Below, piece by piece: positions 46,693-55,320 of a stretch of DNA of 64,000 nucleotides. Numbering within the stretch: the stretch's first letter is position 1; each line of letters opens with the position of its first letter. The notes beneath the pieces were generated by a model, which searched no databases, had not been told where the DNA came from, and saw nothing but the letters and a program-made list of their open reading frames with translations. Made by a program: the position numbers and the translations under genes. Source of the stretch: Serratia oryzae (GTDB lineage: Bacteria > Pseudomonadota > Gammaproteobacteria > Enterobacterales > Enterobacteriaceae); contig NZ_MOXD01000006.1 in assembly GCF_001976145.1 (NCBI RefSeq), positions 248,001-312,000 on the forward strand, written 5' to 3'.

Positions 46693-47136
46693 CTACCCCA
46701 GCGGCAGCGCCATCACGATCGCATCTTCGCGGCCGTTAGCGGCAGGATAATAGTTGCGGCGCACCGTCACTTCGTTAAACCCGAGATCTTCGTACAGCGC
46801 AATCGCCCCACGGTTGGAAGCACGCACTTCCAGCCACAGCGTGACCACGCCACGCGCTTCAAGCTGTGCGATCAGCGCAGTTAACAGCGTGCGGCCAAAA
46901 CCCCGGCGCTGCCAATCTGGGTGAATAGCGATGTTAAACAGCGTGGCTTCATCCAGCACGATCTGGGTAATGGCAAACCCCGCCATCTGCCCCGCGTTTT
47001 CCAGCTTCAGGTTGAGATAACGCTCACCTTGATTGCTGGCAAACGTTGCCTCCGTCCAGGGAAAGGCATGGCTGGCTTGTTCAATCTTGAAGGCGGTGGC
47101 CAGATCGGCCGTTGTCAGGGGAGAAATGTTGTTCAT
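46693..47136 (-). CDS. rimI: ribosomal protein bS18 N-alpha-acetyltransferase RimI
   Basis: GNAT acetyltransferase of 147 residues that acetylates the N-terminal alanine of ribosomal protein S18. The acetyl-CoA loop is IHPDWQRRGFGRTLLTALI (Q/R-x-x-G-x-G pattern, about 78-96). LEVRASNRGAIALYEDLGF is motif B. I start at the ATG ending at 47136 (MNNISPLTTAD), matching the family length (E. coli 148). The frame open to 47244 is within holD. The start overlaps the end of holD by 56 bases, an overlap also known in E. coli. Confidence 0.95.
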   Translation of the reverse strand: MNNISPLTTADLATAFKIEQASHAFPWTEATFASNQGERYLNLKLENAGQMAGFAITQIVLDEATLFNIAIHPDWQRRGFGRTLLTALIAQLEARGVVTLWLEVRASNRGAIALYEDLGFNEVTVRRNYYPAANGREDAIVMALPLG

Positions 47137-47518
47137 GGTGACAAATCTGCTGCCAGAGTGCGCGTTTAGCACCCGCATCTTGAGAAAGCTCGGCCAGCGC
47201 CGGGCTGTATAGCTGCGCACCGGCCACCGCAAGCGGCTCCGCAATGCCCAACCGCCAACTGTTACATTCGGTATCTTCTGGCAGCATGGCGACCTGATCC
47301 GGCGTCAAGCCATAGGTTTGCGCCGGTTGCAGCCCCAGGCTGCGCAGCACGTCACAAAACAAGGGATCTTGAGGATCGGGCAATACCTGTGCCACCACCA
47401 GCAAGCGTACCTCCGCAGGCAGAGTGACCGCGATCTCGCCCTGCAACGCGCCAGGGCGGCGCAATGTCCACTGCGTAATCCCCAGTTGTTGTAACAGCCA
47501 ATCGCGTTTTGATGCCAT
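47081..47518 (-). CDS. holD: DNA polymerase III psi subunit HolD
   Basis: Protein of 145 residues that joins the chi subunit to the clamp-loader complex and helps it engage SSB. It begins MASKRDWLLQQLGITQWTLR and contains RLLVVAQVLPDPQDPLFCDVLRSLGL, recognisable in enterobacterial psi. E. coli HolD has 137 residues. rimI overlaps it downstream, and it is divergent from rsmC, as in E. coli. Confidence 0.93.
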   Translation of the reverse strand: MASKRDWLLQQLGITQWTLRRPGALQGEIAVTLPAEVRLLVVAQVLPDPQDPLFCDVLRSLGLQPAQTYGLTPDQVAMLPEDTECNSWRLGIAEPLAVAGAQLYSPALAELSQDAGAKRALWQQICHHEQHFSPDNGRSGHRLQD

Positions 47519-47683
47519 ACCGGTTCCCGTGTGTTGCGCACTATGCCTGCCATGTGCCGCGCTATGCTAACAAACCCGCTCAGCCCACGCTATTGCATAT
47601 ATCCCTTAGGGTAGATAAACCCGTCGAACATCTCGCCACAAAGCTCTATAATCCCTCTCCTAATTTTGAGGAGCCAAAAACTG

Positions 47684-48727
47684 ATGTCTGCATTAACCCC
47701 CGCCAGTGAAGTCATGCTGCGCCACAGTGATGAATTTGTTGCACGCCGCGTCCTGTTCGCAGGCGATCTGCAGGACACCCTGCCGGCCCAATTCGAGGCC
47801 GCTGATGTGCGTGTCCACACCCAGCAATACCATCACTGGCAGTTACTGAACCGGATGATGGGCGAAAATGCACAATTCGGCCTGACGGTTGACCCGGCCT
47901 TCGCTGCCGCTTGCGACACGCTGGTTTATTACTGGCCAAAGAGCAAACAGGAAGCACAATTCCAACTGTGCAATCTGCTGTCCTTGCTGCCGGTCGGTGC
48001 AGAAATTTTTGTCGTCGGTGAAAACCGCAGCGGTGTGCGCAGCGCAGAACAAACTCTGGAAGGCCATGCCCAGCTTGCCAAGATCGACAGCGCACGTCGT
48101 TGCGGTTTGTATCATGGCCGCATCGATGTTCAGACTGAGTTTGATCTGGCGGACTGGTGGGAAAGCTATCAGTTGCACGATCTGGAAGTGAAAACCCTGC
48201 CGGGCGTGTTCAGCCGTGATGGGCTGGATGTCGGCAGTTCGCTGCTGCTGTCTACGCTGGAAAAACACATGAAAGGCAAAGTGCTGGATGTGGGTTGCGG
48301 TGCCGGTGTCATGGCTGCGGTGCTGTCCAAGCTGTCGCCAAAAATGAAGCTGACGCTGAGCGATGTGAACGCCGCCGCAGTGGAATCCAGCCGTGCCACG
48401 CTGGCCGCTAACGGTATTGAAGGTGAAGTGATCGTCAGTAACGTCTATTCCGACATTACCGGCCGCTTTGACCTGATCATCTCCAACCCGCCATTCCATG
48501 ACGGCTTGGCAACCAGCCTGACCGCTGCAGAAACCCTGATCCGTGGTGCCGTAAAACATCTGCCGATCGGTGGGCAGTTGCGCATTGTGGCCAACGCCTT
48601 CCTGCCGTACCCGGATATTCTGGATGCCACCTTTGGCAGCCACGAAGTACTGGCACAGAATGGCCGCTTTAAGGTGTATCAGGCCACCATTGGCCGCCCA
48701 CCGCGCGATCCGAAGAAGAAAAAGTAA
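47684..48727 (+). CDS. rsmC: 16S rRNA (guanine-1207-N2)-methyltransferase RsmC
   Basis: AdoMet-dependent enzyme of 347 residues that methylates G1207 of 16S rRNA. The N-terminal degenerate methyltransferase-like domain is followed by the catalytic domain with [20 protein letters not shown] (motif I, about 205) and the NPPFHDG catalytic motif (about 270). I use the ATG at 47684, with GAGGAG 13 bases upstream. A TTG at 47666 would overlap that site. E. coli RsmC has 343 residues. A terminator and an ERIC element follow. Confidence 0.96.
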   Translation: MSALTPASEVMLRHSDEFVARRVLFAGDLQDTLPAQFEAADVRVHTQQYHHWQLLNRMMGENAQFGLTVDPAFAAACDTLVYYWPKSKQEAQFQLCNLLSLLPVGAEIFVVGENRSGVRSAEQTLEGHAQLAKIDSARRCGLYHGRIDVQTEFDLADWWESYQLHDLEVKTLPGVFSRDGLDVGSSLLLSTLEKHMKGKVLDVGCGAGVMAAVLSKLSPKMKLTLSDVNAAAVESSRATLAANGIEGEVIVSNVYSDITGRFDLIISNPPFHDGLATSLTAAETLIRGAVKHLPIGGQLRIVANAFLPYPDILDATFGSHEVLAQNGRFKVYQATIGRPPRDPKKKK

Positions 48728-48746
48728 CCCTGCATTGTAATGATAC

Positions 48747-48769
48747 GGGCGCACTTCAGCGCCCTTTTT
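48747..48769 (+). terminator. terminator of rsmC
   Basis: Six-base stem GGGCGC / GCGCCC with ACTTCA loop followed by TTTTT. Confidence 0.85.
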
Positions 48770-48770
48770 A

Positions 48771-48901
48771 GATATACCCAAGTTCAATCAAGATGCAGGT
48801 AGGCGGCAACTGAGTGAGCCCCCAGGAGCATAGGCCACTATGTGACTGGGGTGAGCAAAGGCAGCCAACACCCCTGCAGTTTGATTGACGACGGGTATAT
48901 T
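48771..48901. repeat. ERIC element
   Basis: About 131 bases with the ERIC hallmarks: ATACCCAAGTTCAATCAAGA at the left, CCAGGAGCATAGGCCACTAT and GTGACTGGGGTGAGCAAAGG in the centre, GCAGCCAACACC, and GACGACGGGTATAT at the right. It lies between the rsmC terminator and the stop codon of the next gene, which its last two bases overlap. Confidence 0.9.
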
Positions 48902-49892
48902 AGCCGTTAATAAACTCCATCCCCACCTGCGTATAACGCGCGCCAGCCACGCCTGCCAGTGGGAATACCGCCTCGATCGCCGCCAGTTCCTGCGCGCTCA
49001 GCGTTATCTCTGCCGCCGCAGCGTTCTCTTCCAGATAGCGCCTGCGCTTGGTGCCTGGGATCGGCACAATATGTTCCCCTTGTGCCATCACCCACGCCAG
49101 TGCCAACTGTGAAGGGGCAACCCCCTTGTGCCGCGCCAATTCACTGACTTTTTCCACCAGAGCGAGGTTGCGGGCGAAGTTTTCGCCCTGGAAACGCGGA
49201 TTACCACGGCGGAAATCGTCCTCAGCCAGATCTTCCGAGCGTTGGATCGCCCCGGTCAGAAAACCGCGCCCCAGCGGGCTGTAAGCGACAAAACCAATGC
49301 CCAACCGTTCGCAGGCCGCAAGCTGCCCTTGCTCCGCATCCCGCGTCCACAGCGAATATTCGGTCTGTAGTGCGGTAATCGGATGCACTTTGTGCGCCCG
49401 CTCCAGTGTGGCAACCGAGGCTTCGCTTAAACCGATATAGCGGATTTTGCCCTCTGTAATCAGATCCGCCATGGTGCCCACCACCTCTTCGATCGGCACC
49501 TGCGGATCAACGCGGTGCTGATAATAAAGATCGATGGTTTCCACCCCCAAGCGTTGCAGGCTGCCTTCGACCGAGCGGCGGATATATGCCGGTTTGCTGT
49601 TCACACCACGAGCGCTGGGATCGGCCGGATCGCGCACAATGCCGAACTTAGTCGCCAGAAATACGCTATCGCGCTTGCCTTTGAGCGCTTTGCCAAGCAG
49701 TTGCTCATTGGTATGCGGGCCGTACATATCGGCAGTATCCAGCAGCGTGATGCCCAGCTCCAATGCCCGGTGCAGCGTGGCGATCGCCTCTTTTTCATCG
49801 CTGGCGGTGGAGTAAAAGTCGCTCATTCCCATGCAGCCTAAACCCAGAGCCGAAACGACGGGGCCGTTAGAACCTAATTGACGTTGTTGCAT
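48900..49892 (-). CDS. aldo/keto reductase
   Basis: NADPH-type aldo/keto reductase of 330 residues. The TIM-barrel catalytic tetrad can be seen: Asp and Tyr in [13 protein letters not shown], Lys in VFLATKFGI, and His in YYQHRVD. The C-terminal cofactor segment is [16 protein letters not shown], the AKR13-type form of yeast and bacterial YajO/YakC relatives. I start at the ATG ending at 49892 ([10 protein letters not shown]). The frame to 49928 adds twelve unrelated residues. Substrate unknown. It is divergent from a LysR regulator that probably controls it. Its stop codon lies at the edge of an ERIC element. Confidence 0.88.
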   Translation of the reverse strand: MQQRQLGSNGPVVSALGLGCMGMSDFYSTASDEKEAIATLHRALELGITLLDTADMYGPHTNEQLLGKALKGKRDSVFLATKFGIVRDPADPSARGVNSKPAYIRRSVEGSLQRLGVETIDLYYQHRVDPQVPIEEVVGTMADLITEGKIRYIGLSEASVATLERAHKVHPITALQTEYSLWTRDAEQGQLAACERLGIGFVAYSPLGRGFLTGAIQRSEDLAEDDFRRGNPRFQGENFARNLALVEKVSELARHKGVAPSQLALAWVMAQGEHIVPIPGTKRRRYLEENAAAAEITLSAQELAAIEAVFPLAGVAGARYTQVGMEFING

Positions 49893-50011
49893 TGTGCTGT
49901 CCTCAGTGAGCGGTCTATATCGCAACAAAGTCTGGTTGTTTACGCAGCAAAGATAAATAATGAAGATTGCACATCACTGTTCATAATTGACTAACAATGG
50001 CGGGCGGAAAG

Positions 50012-50914
50012 ATGGATCAAATTCAGGCCATGCGTATCTTTACCCGGATCGTCGAGCTGGGCAGCTTCAGCCGCGCGGCTGAGCGCCTGCAGTTGCCGCG
50101 TGCCACAGTGAGTAATGCGTTAAAGTGGCTGGAGCAGCGGCTCGGCGTGCGCCTGCTGCTGCGCACCACGCGGCAGGTACATATCACTGCCGAAGGTACG
50201 CTGTACTATCAACACTGCCTGCAACTGCTGGATGCGCTGGAAGAGGCGGATACGTTATTCCATCAGCATAAGCAGCAACCGGCGGGTAAAGTGCGTATCG
50301 ATATGCCGCATTCGCTGGCGCGGGAGATTGTCATCCCGGCGCTGGCGGATTTTTACCAGCGGTACCCGGAGATTGAGCTGGCGCTGGGTGCTAACGACAC
50401 CCATGTGGATCTGCTGCGTGAAGGCGTGGACTGCGTGCTACGCGCCTGGGAAACCGAAGACGATACCCTGGTTGCGCGGCTGATAGCCCAGATGCCGCAG
50501 CTGACCTGCGCGTCGCCTGCTTATCTGCAAGCGTTCGGCACGCCGCAGTCGATCGACGATCTGCAACACCATCAGGCCGTGGGTTATTTCTCGCTGGTCA
50601 ACAACCGTAACTATCCATTGGAATTCTGTCGTAACGGCAAGCTCGAATTACGTGAATTACCCAGCAAGCTGAGCGTCAGCGGAGCCGATGCTTATACCAG
50701 CGCCTGCCGCGCCGGGATGGGATTGATTCAGGCCTCCCGCTACTCGGTGGCTCCCTGGTTGCAGACAGGAGAAATGGTGGAAGTGTTGGCCGCAACACCG
50801 CCGCCACCGATGCCGATCTACATCATGTATCCCCCTGGCCGTTTCCTCGCGCCACGCGTCAGGGTATTGATTGATTGGCTGATTACTCTGTTTGATGGTT
50901 ATCATCAACGCTGA
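50012..50914 (+). CDS. LysR-family transcriptional regulator
   Basis: Regulator of 300 residues. The N-terminal winged helix has the LysR pattern MRIFTRIVELGSFSRAAERL followed by ATVSNALKWLEQRLGVRLL. The effector domain begins KVRIDMPHSLAREIVIPALA (about 90). I start at ATG 50012 (MDQIQAM), preceded by CGGAAAG. Another ATG at 49997 adds five residues. It faces the aldo/keto reductase gene across about 120 bases, the classic arrangement for a LysR protein and its target. The effector is unknown. Confidence 0.88.
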   Translation: MDQIQAMRIFTRIVELGSFSRAAERLQLPRATVSNALKWLEQRLGVRLLLRTTRQVHITAEGTLYYQHCLQLLDALEEADTLFHQHKQQPAGKVRIDMPHSLAREIVIPALADFYQRYPEIELALGANDTHVDLLREGVDCVLRAWETEDDTLVARLIAQMPQLTCASPAYLQAFGTPQSIDDLQHHQAVGYFSLVNNRNYPLEFCRNGKLELRELPSKLSVSGADAYTSACRAGMGLIQASRYSVAPWLQTGEMVEVLAATPPPPMPIYIMYPPGRFLAPRVRVLIDWLITLFDGYHQR

Positions 50915-50959
50915 TGAGGCGTTTTTTCCAGCAAACGCCCTCAAACCAGGAAATAACTA

Positions 50960-50987
50960 TTGACGTACCCGCCAAAATCTCTAGAAT
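50960..50987 (+). promoter_or_regulatory. promoter of the tRNA-Leu cluster
   Basis: TTGACG (50960-50965), 16 bases, TAGAAT (50982-50987), then a GC-rich discriminator (TCGCCTCC), the pattern of growth-rate-controlled stable RNA promoters. It is 42 bases before the first tRNA. Confidence 0.75.
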
Positions 50988-51028
50988 TCGCCTCCGTGGT
51001 AGCGTTACTCCGGTAATGTTTCTGGTAT

Positions 51029-51115
51029 GCGAAGGTGGCGGAATTGGTAGACGCGCTAGCTTCAGGTGTTAGTGTCCTTACGGACGTGAGGGTTCAAGTC
51101 CCTCTCTTCGCACCA
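51029..51115 (+). tRNA. tRNA-Leu (CAG), first copy
   Basis: 87 bases with encoded CCA. Acceptor stem GCGAAGG, anticodon loop with CAG in GCTTCAGGT, a long class II variable arm GTCC-TTAC-GGAC, and T arm GAGGG-TTCAAGT-CCCTC. It is near-identical to the E. coli leuQPV tRNAs, which also lie near rsmC. Confidence 0.97.
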
Positions 51116-51148
51116 ATAACCACATGATTTATATTGCACAGCATCAAT

Positions 51149-51235
51149 GCGAAGGTGGCGGAATTGGTAGACGCGCTAGCTTCAGGTGTTAGTGTTCTTA
51201 CGGACGTGAGGGTTCAAGTCCCTCTCTTCGCACCA
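51149..51235 (+). tRNA. tRNA-Leu (CAG), second copy
   Basis: Identical to the first copy except for one base in the variable arm (GTTC in place of GTCC), which turns a C-G pair into a U-G wobble. It lies 33 bases after the first copy. Confidence 0.97.
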
Positions 51236-51273
51236 AGCTGGTGATATAAATCAAAAGCAACAACATCGACTGT

Positions 51274-51360
51274 GCGAAGGTGGCGGAATTGGTAGACGCG
51301 CTAGCTTCAGGTGTTAGTGTCCTTACGGACGTGAGGGTTCAAGTCCCTCTCTTCGCACCA
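51274..51360 (+). tRNA. tRNA-Leu (CAG), third copy
   Basis: Same 87-base sequence as the first copy, 38 bases after the second. The three probably form one transcript. I see no clear terminator after it. Confidence 0.97.
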
Positions 51361-51437
51361 ATTGATGAATTCTCTCCCGTTTATCCCCGTATTAAACCCT
51401 TTGAAAATCCAACACGCTCATGCGTGATTTTGTCGTT

Positions 51438-51722
51438 TTAACCAAAGCTGAAATGCAGGCTGATAGCGGCGACTCCACCTGCCAGTGCCATAAATGACGG
51501 CAGCAGCAGATAATGGCGCAGTTGGCTGTTAAACAGCATCACCAGCGTCGCCAGCATGGCAATGACGATCAGAGTGCGCAATTGCATCATGTTGAGGTCA
51601 ATCAGCGCGATTAACGGCATCAGGGCGCAGGGTAACAATATGCCCCAAGCGCTGGCCAACCGCTTGCCTAAGCACCCACTGACGATCCACAACCCACATG
51701 CGGTGATCATCGCAGCAATCAT
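51438..51722 (-). CDS. yjjZ: YjjZ-like small membrane protein (DUF1435-type)
   Basis: Hydrophobic protein of 94 residues with about three membrane segments. LASAWGILLPCALMPLIALI, TLIVIAMLATLVMLF and RHYLLLPSFMALAGGVAAIS fit the small DUF1435 enterobacterial family, of which I take YjjZ to be a member. The location beside the leu tRNAs near rsmC supports it. Function unknown. Two starts are possible (ATG at 51722 or 51710). GGGG lies just before the first. A strong Fur box directly upstream suggests iron regulation. In E. coli fhuF, an iron-reductase gene under Fur, lies next to yjjZ. It is not in this window. Confidence 0.65.
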   Translation of the reverse strand: MIAAMITACGLWIVSGCLGKRLASAWGILLPCALMPLIALIDLNMMQLRTLIVIAMLATLVMLFNSQLRHYLLLPSFMALAGGVAAISLHFSFG

Positions 51723-51741
51723 GATAACCCCAGCCTTAAAT

Positions 51742-51760
51742 GATAATGATAACCAATATC
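51742..51760 (-). promoter_or_regulatory. Fur box upstream of the yjjZ-like gene
   Basis: GATAATGATAACCAATATC matches 17 of 19 positions of the Fur consensus GATAATGATAATCATTATC. It stands 20 bases before the ATG of the yjjZ-like gene and overlaps its probable -10 region (TATCAT on the minus strand), so iron-loaded Fur should repress it. It is 224 bases from the divergent cyclase gene. Confidence 0.8.
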
Positions 51761-51983
51761 ATATAATACTTTTTTTCCCTGCGCATCATTTTCACTCACC
51801 CGCTGGAACACAGATGACAGCCTGGCGAAAAAATGATAATTTGACTTAAGAAAATTCTTATAAATATTAGTATATTAATAATAATTAACTAAAACCATTC
51901 ATCGCAGGTGCTTAATTCACGCACCAGGAATTTTCACAACCTTATTTTTCCGGCAGAACAATTAGGCAAAGAGTGATCCCTGT

Positions 51984-53057
51984 ATGAGCGCGCGTTCTTA
52001 TCTGGAGCTGCAAAACAGCAAGCACCGTTTATCTTTATTGCTTTTCTTATCAATGAATGCCGCCTCTGCCCTCTTTACTTTAATGGTCCCCTTTCAGGTG
52101 ACCCCGGCGTTTACCTTGCCCTTGATCGGCATTCCTCTGTTCTGCCTGGCGGCATTGGGCTATGCGCTGCGCTCACCACAGAAATACATCAGAAAGCTAA
52201 ATCTGTTTGCTACGATTCTCGGGCTCCTGTGGGCAGCACATATTTACGTCAAGCATCAATACAGCCCCAACGATAATCACAGCTTTCTGTTAATCAGCCT
52301 GTTCAGCATTTTCTTTATCAGCGCAATCTCCCTGACAGATAACGTGATGGCCTTCTGCCTGAACGCCGTGCCTTCAGCGCTGACCATTCTGTGGTTGGAC
52401 GATATGCAGAATACTCTGCGCATCCTGTTCACCATTCTGCTGCCGATCGTGGCCTTTTCGCTTCATCATCTGATGCTGAAACGCAGCGAAATCTTTACCC
52501 AGAATCTGGTGGCCCGCCTGTATCACGAGCGCGATAAGTTCAGCGATCTGAGCATGTTGGATCCGTTAACCGGCCTGTATAACCGCCGTGGGCTGGAAAA
52601 CAAGCTCAACCAGTTACTCGCGCCCACCGCAGGCCACCATTTCGTATTGCTGCTCGATGTCGATCATTTCAAGGCCTACAACGATCGCTACGGCCATACC
52701 ATGGGCGATCAGGCTTTGCTTCAGGTGGCCACCGCCATTCGCGATACGGTGCGTTCACGGGATATTGTCGTGCGTTACGGTGGTGAGGAGTTTCTGGTGC
52801 TGCTGATCAACGTCAGCGCAGAGTACGCGGCTTCTCTGGCAGAAAACGTGCGTCAATGCGTGCAGGAACTGCGCATTCCCCATCACCGCGATCCGCTGGA
52901 GATTACTAAGGTAACGCTGAGCGCCGGTATTGCCATGTTGGAAGAACTGAACGTTGACGCCGCCATCTGTGCCGCCGACAGCGCGCTGTATCGGGCAAAA
53001 AGCCATGGCCGTAACAATATTCAACAGGCCTGCAGCCCGCATGCCGCTTCGTCTTGA
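51984..53057 (+). CDS. membrane-anchored diguanylate cyclase (GGDEF domain)
   Basis: Protein of 357 residues predicted to make cyclic di-GMP. The first 180 residues hold about six hydrophobic segments (17-35, 42-62, 70-87, 100-118, 122-137, 141-160) without a recognised sensor domain name. A short linker leads to the GGDEF domain: DPLTGLYNRRGLE, LLLDVDHFKAYNDRYGH, and the active-site loop GGEEF at 266-270. An inhibitory I-site RSRD stands five residues before it, so product inhibition is likely. No EAL domain. Its stimulus is unknown. Confidence 0.9.
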   Translation: MSARSYLELQNSKHRLSLLLFLSMNAASALFTLMVPFQVTPAFTLPLIGIPLFCLAALGYALRSPQKYIRKLNLFATILGLLWAAHIYVKHQYSPNDNHSFLLISLFSIFFISAISLTDNVMAFCLNAVPSALTILWLDDMQNTLRILFTILLPIVAFSLHHLMLKRSEIFTQNLVARLYHERDKFSDLSMLDPLTGLYNRRGLENKLNQLLAPTAGHHFVLLLDVDHFKAYNDRYGHTMGDQALLQVATAIRDTVRSRDIVVRYGGEEFLVLLINVSAEYAASLAENVRQCVQELRIPHHRDPLEITKVTLSAGIAMLEELNVDAAICAADSALYRAKSHGRNNIQQACSPHAASS

Positions 53058-53200
53058 TGGCCAGCACGGCCTTGCGGCGCGCCATGGCGGTAAAAATTTC
53101 TCTGCCGCCACGTTTTACACATGTCATTCCGGCAATCGCGCATTACACTAAGAAGCGACTTTTGCCGTTCCCTGCAGCATTTTAAAATGGAAAACGACCG

Positions 53201-54343
53201 TTGAAGACCTCACTCTCCGCTTTATTGCTGGCGCTGGGCCTGTGTGCCACGCCGCTGGTCAGCCAGGCCGCCGCAACTCAACTGACGTCACAGATTGTCG
53301 ATCAATATGCCGAACATATCTTCTTCAACAGCGGTGCGACCGGCATGGCGCTGGTGGTCATCGATAATAATCAGGTGGTCAACCGCAGCTTTGGTGATAC
53401 CAAACCGGGTAACGATCAGCGCCCACGCCCAGACTCCCTGATCCGCATTGCGTCTATCACCAAGCTGATGACCAGCGAAGTGATGGTCAAGATGGCAGCA
53501 GAAGGTAAGGTAAAGCTCACCGATCCACTGCGTAAATACGCCCCTAAAGGGGCTTATGTGCCGTCTTACAATGCACGCCAGCCGATTACACTGTTGAACT
53601 TGGCCACGCACACCAGTGCCCTGCCGCGTGAACACCCCGGCAAAAAACCGCCAAAAACCCCGGTATTCACCTGGCCAACCAAAACCCAGCGCTGGCAGTG
53701 GCTGGCGCACGCCAGCATCACCGTGCCGCCGGGTGTACGCGCCGCTTACTCGAATCTGGCCTACGATCTGCTGGCTGATGCGCTGTCACGCGCCGCAGGC
53801 AAGTCCTACAACGCTCTGCTGCGCGAAAAGATCACCGCTCCGCTCGGCATGGTGGATACCACGCTGACGCCCAGCGCCGAGCAATGTTCACGCCTGATGG
53901 TGGCCGCCAGCGGGCCAAGCGCCTGCCGCGATACTACCGCCGCCGCAGGCAGCGGCGGCGTCTATTCCACCCCGCGTGATATGCAGCGCTGGATGCAGCA
54001 GTTCCTGTCCTCCAACGTCACCGGTGCGCGCAAGCCAACGGCGATGAGCGAGCAGACCATGTATTTCCAGCGTAAGGATCTGGCTTCGCTGAAGGGGATG
54101 GATGTCCCTGGCCAAGCTGATGCACTGGGGCTAGGTTGGGTTTACATGGCCCCGAAAGATGGCCTGCCGGGTATCATTCAGAAAACCGGCGGCGGCGGTG
54201 GCTTTATTACCTATATGGCGATGGTGCCGCAGAAAAATATCGGCGTCTTCGTGGTGGTAACCCGCTCAGAATTAACCAAGTTCACCAATATGAGCGATCC
54301 GGTCAACCGGCTGGTGGGGGATTTGGTGGCCAATAAAGGCTAA
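53201..54343 (+). CDS. ampH: D-alanyl-D-alanine carboxypeptidase/endopeptidase AmpH
   Basis: Periplasmic class C penicillin-binding protein of 380 residues that trims peptidoglycan peptides and has weak beta-lactamase activity in E. coli. Signal peptide about 1-24 (LLLALGLCATPLVSQAAA). Catalytic motifs: S85-x-x-K88 in IASITKLMTSE, YSN in AAYSNLAYDLLADAL, and KTG in IIQKTGGGGGFITYMAM. It follows AmpH (385 residues) rather than AmpC. The start is a TTG at 53201 with only a weak site (GGAAAACG). The ATG at 53187 is out of frame. It is convergent with hpaA across a bidirectional terminator. Confidence 0.92.
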   Translation: MKTSLSALLLALGLCATPLVSQAAATQLTSQIVDQYAEHIFFNSGATGMALVVIDNNQVVNRSFGDTKPGNDQRPRPDSLIRIASITKLMTSEVMVKMAAEGKVKLTDPLRKYAPKGAYVPSYNARQPITLLNLATHTSALPREHPGKKPPKTPVFTWPTKTQRWQWLAHASITVPPGVRAAYSNLAYDLLADALSRAAGKSYNALLREKITAPLGMVDTTLTPSAEQCSRLMVAASGPSACRDTTAAAGSGGVYSTPRDMQRWMQQFLSSNVTGARKPTAMSEQTMYFQRKDLASLKGMDVPGQADALGLGWVYMAPKDGLPGIIQKTGGGGGFITYMAMVPQKNIGVFVVVTRSELTKFTNMSDPVNRLVGDLVANKG

Positions 54344-54353
54344 TGGTCAGGGT

Positions 54354-54384
54354 ACAGGGCGAGGTTATTCGCCCTGTATTTTAT
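54354..54384. terminator. bidirectional terminator between ampH and hpaA
   Basis: Nine-base perfect stem ACAGGGCGA / TCGCCCTGT with a six-base loop and ATTTTAT after it on the plus strand. It lies between the convergent stop codons and touches the hpaA stop. Confidence 0.75.
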
Positions 54385-55262
54385 CGAGCGCGATAGGCTG
54401 AGGGCGAGCACCCTGCCAGCCGGTTGAAGAAGCGGGCAAAATAGGCCGGATCTTTGAAGCCCAGATTATAGGCGGTCTCATGCACCGTAAAAGCGCTGAA
54501 CAGCAGCATACGTTTGGCCTCACGCAGCATCCGGTCGAAAATCAGCCGCTTCGGTGACCGATTGGCAAAGCGGCGACACAAATCATTGAGGCGTGATTCC
54601 GTCACCCCCAGCGCCTGGGCATATTCCGGCACCGGCAGATGATCGCGGAAGTGTTCATCCACCATCTGATTAAAGCGCTGGAACAGTTTCAGCTCGCTGC
54701 GCATCCCGCTGGCCGCCTTGTCTTCCAACGAAGTATTACGCAGCAGTAACGTAAATACCGCCTGCGCCAATAATACCAGCGTCTGTTCACGGCCCATCAT
54801 CTTCTGGCTGAATTCACGGCGGATCAGTGCCCAATAATGGCTGAGCGCCGCCAGTTCCTGCGGCGCATCGGCCAATGAGAGGCAGATACCCGGCATATCC
54901 AGCGTCAGGCTGCTGCCGGGGTATAACCGCTCCAGCACCGGCCAGATCAGCTCCTGGCGCACCGTCAGCACATGGCCATCGCTGTCCGGTTCGGTGAAAA
55001 AGGCATGCGGCACCGAAGGCGGCGTCAGGATAAATAAAGGCGCTTGCACCGAATAGTGCTGATCGTCGAGCTGCAGCTCGATCTTGCCGGTTTCCAGAAA
55101 GTGCACCTGAAAAAAGCTTTCATGCCAATGCACCTGCATATCACGGCCGAAAAACGCCGCCAGGCCCGCGAAGGTTTCGTAGTGCACTTCATCGGCGGCG
55201 TAATGCGCGTCATACTCTTTGCAAATATCGATATTGACGATAAAGCCGGTATTTTTCTGCAC
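54381..55262 (-). CDS. hpaA: 4-hydroxyphenylacetate catabolism regulator HpaA (AraC family)
   Basis: Activator of 293 residues with an N-terminal cupin effector domain (FGRDMQVHWHESFFQVHFLE, then LTPPSVPHAFFTEPDSDGH) and a C-terminal AraC helix-turn-helix pair (VPEYAQALGVTESRLNDLCR and VHETAYNLGFKDPAYFARFF). In E. coli W it activates hpaBC in response to 4-hydroxyphenylacetate. I choose the GTG at 55262 because GGAGG stands six bases before it. The ATG at 55334 lies inside hpaX and adds 24 residues. It ends the hpa gene series, and hpaBC do not follow. Confidence 0.9.
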   Translation of the reverse strand: MQKNTGFIVNIDICKEYDAHYAADEVHYETFAGLAAFFGRDMQVHWHESFFQVHFLETGKIELQLDDQHYSVQAPLFILTPPSVPHAFFTEPDSDGHVLTVRQELIWPVLERLYPGSSLTLDMPGICLSLADAPQELAALSHYWALIRREFSQKMMGREQTLVLLAQAVFTLLLRNTSLEDKAASGMRSELKLFQRFNQMVDEHFRDHLPVPEYAQALGVTESRLNDLCRRFANRSPKRLIFDRMLREAKRMLLFSAFTVHETAYNLGFKDPAYFARFFNRLAGCSPSAYRAR

Positions 55263-55320
55263 GTTGTCCTCCGGTGATGAGAAGAGCGGGGGTTCAAATG
55301 CTACCCCCTGATTTTTTAAT

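Noticed and set aside
51029-51437. Genomic island or prophage attachment at the tRNA-Leu cluster
   Set aside because: No integrase, no repeated tRNA 3' end and no change in composition are visible downstream.
53201-54343. AmpC chromosomal beta-lactamase
   Set aside because: The sequence follows AmpH around the YSN and KTGGGGGFITYMAM motifs, and no ampR lies next to it.
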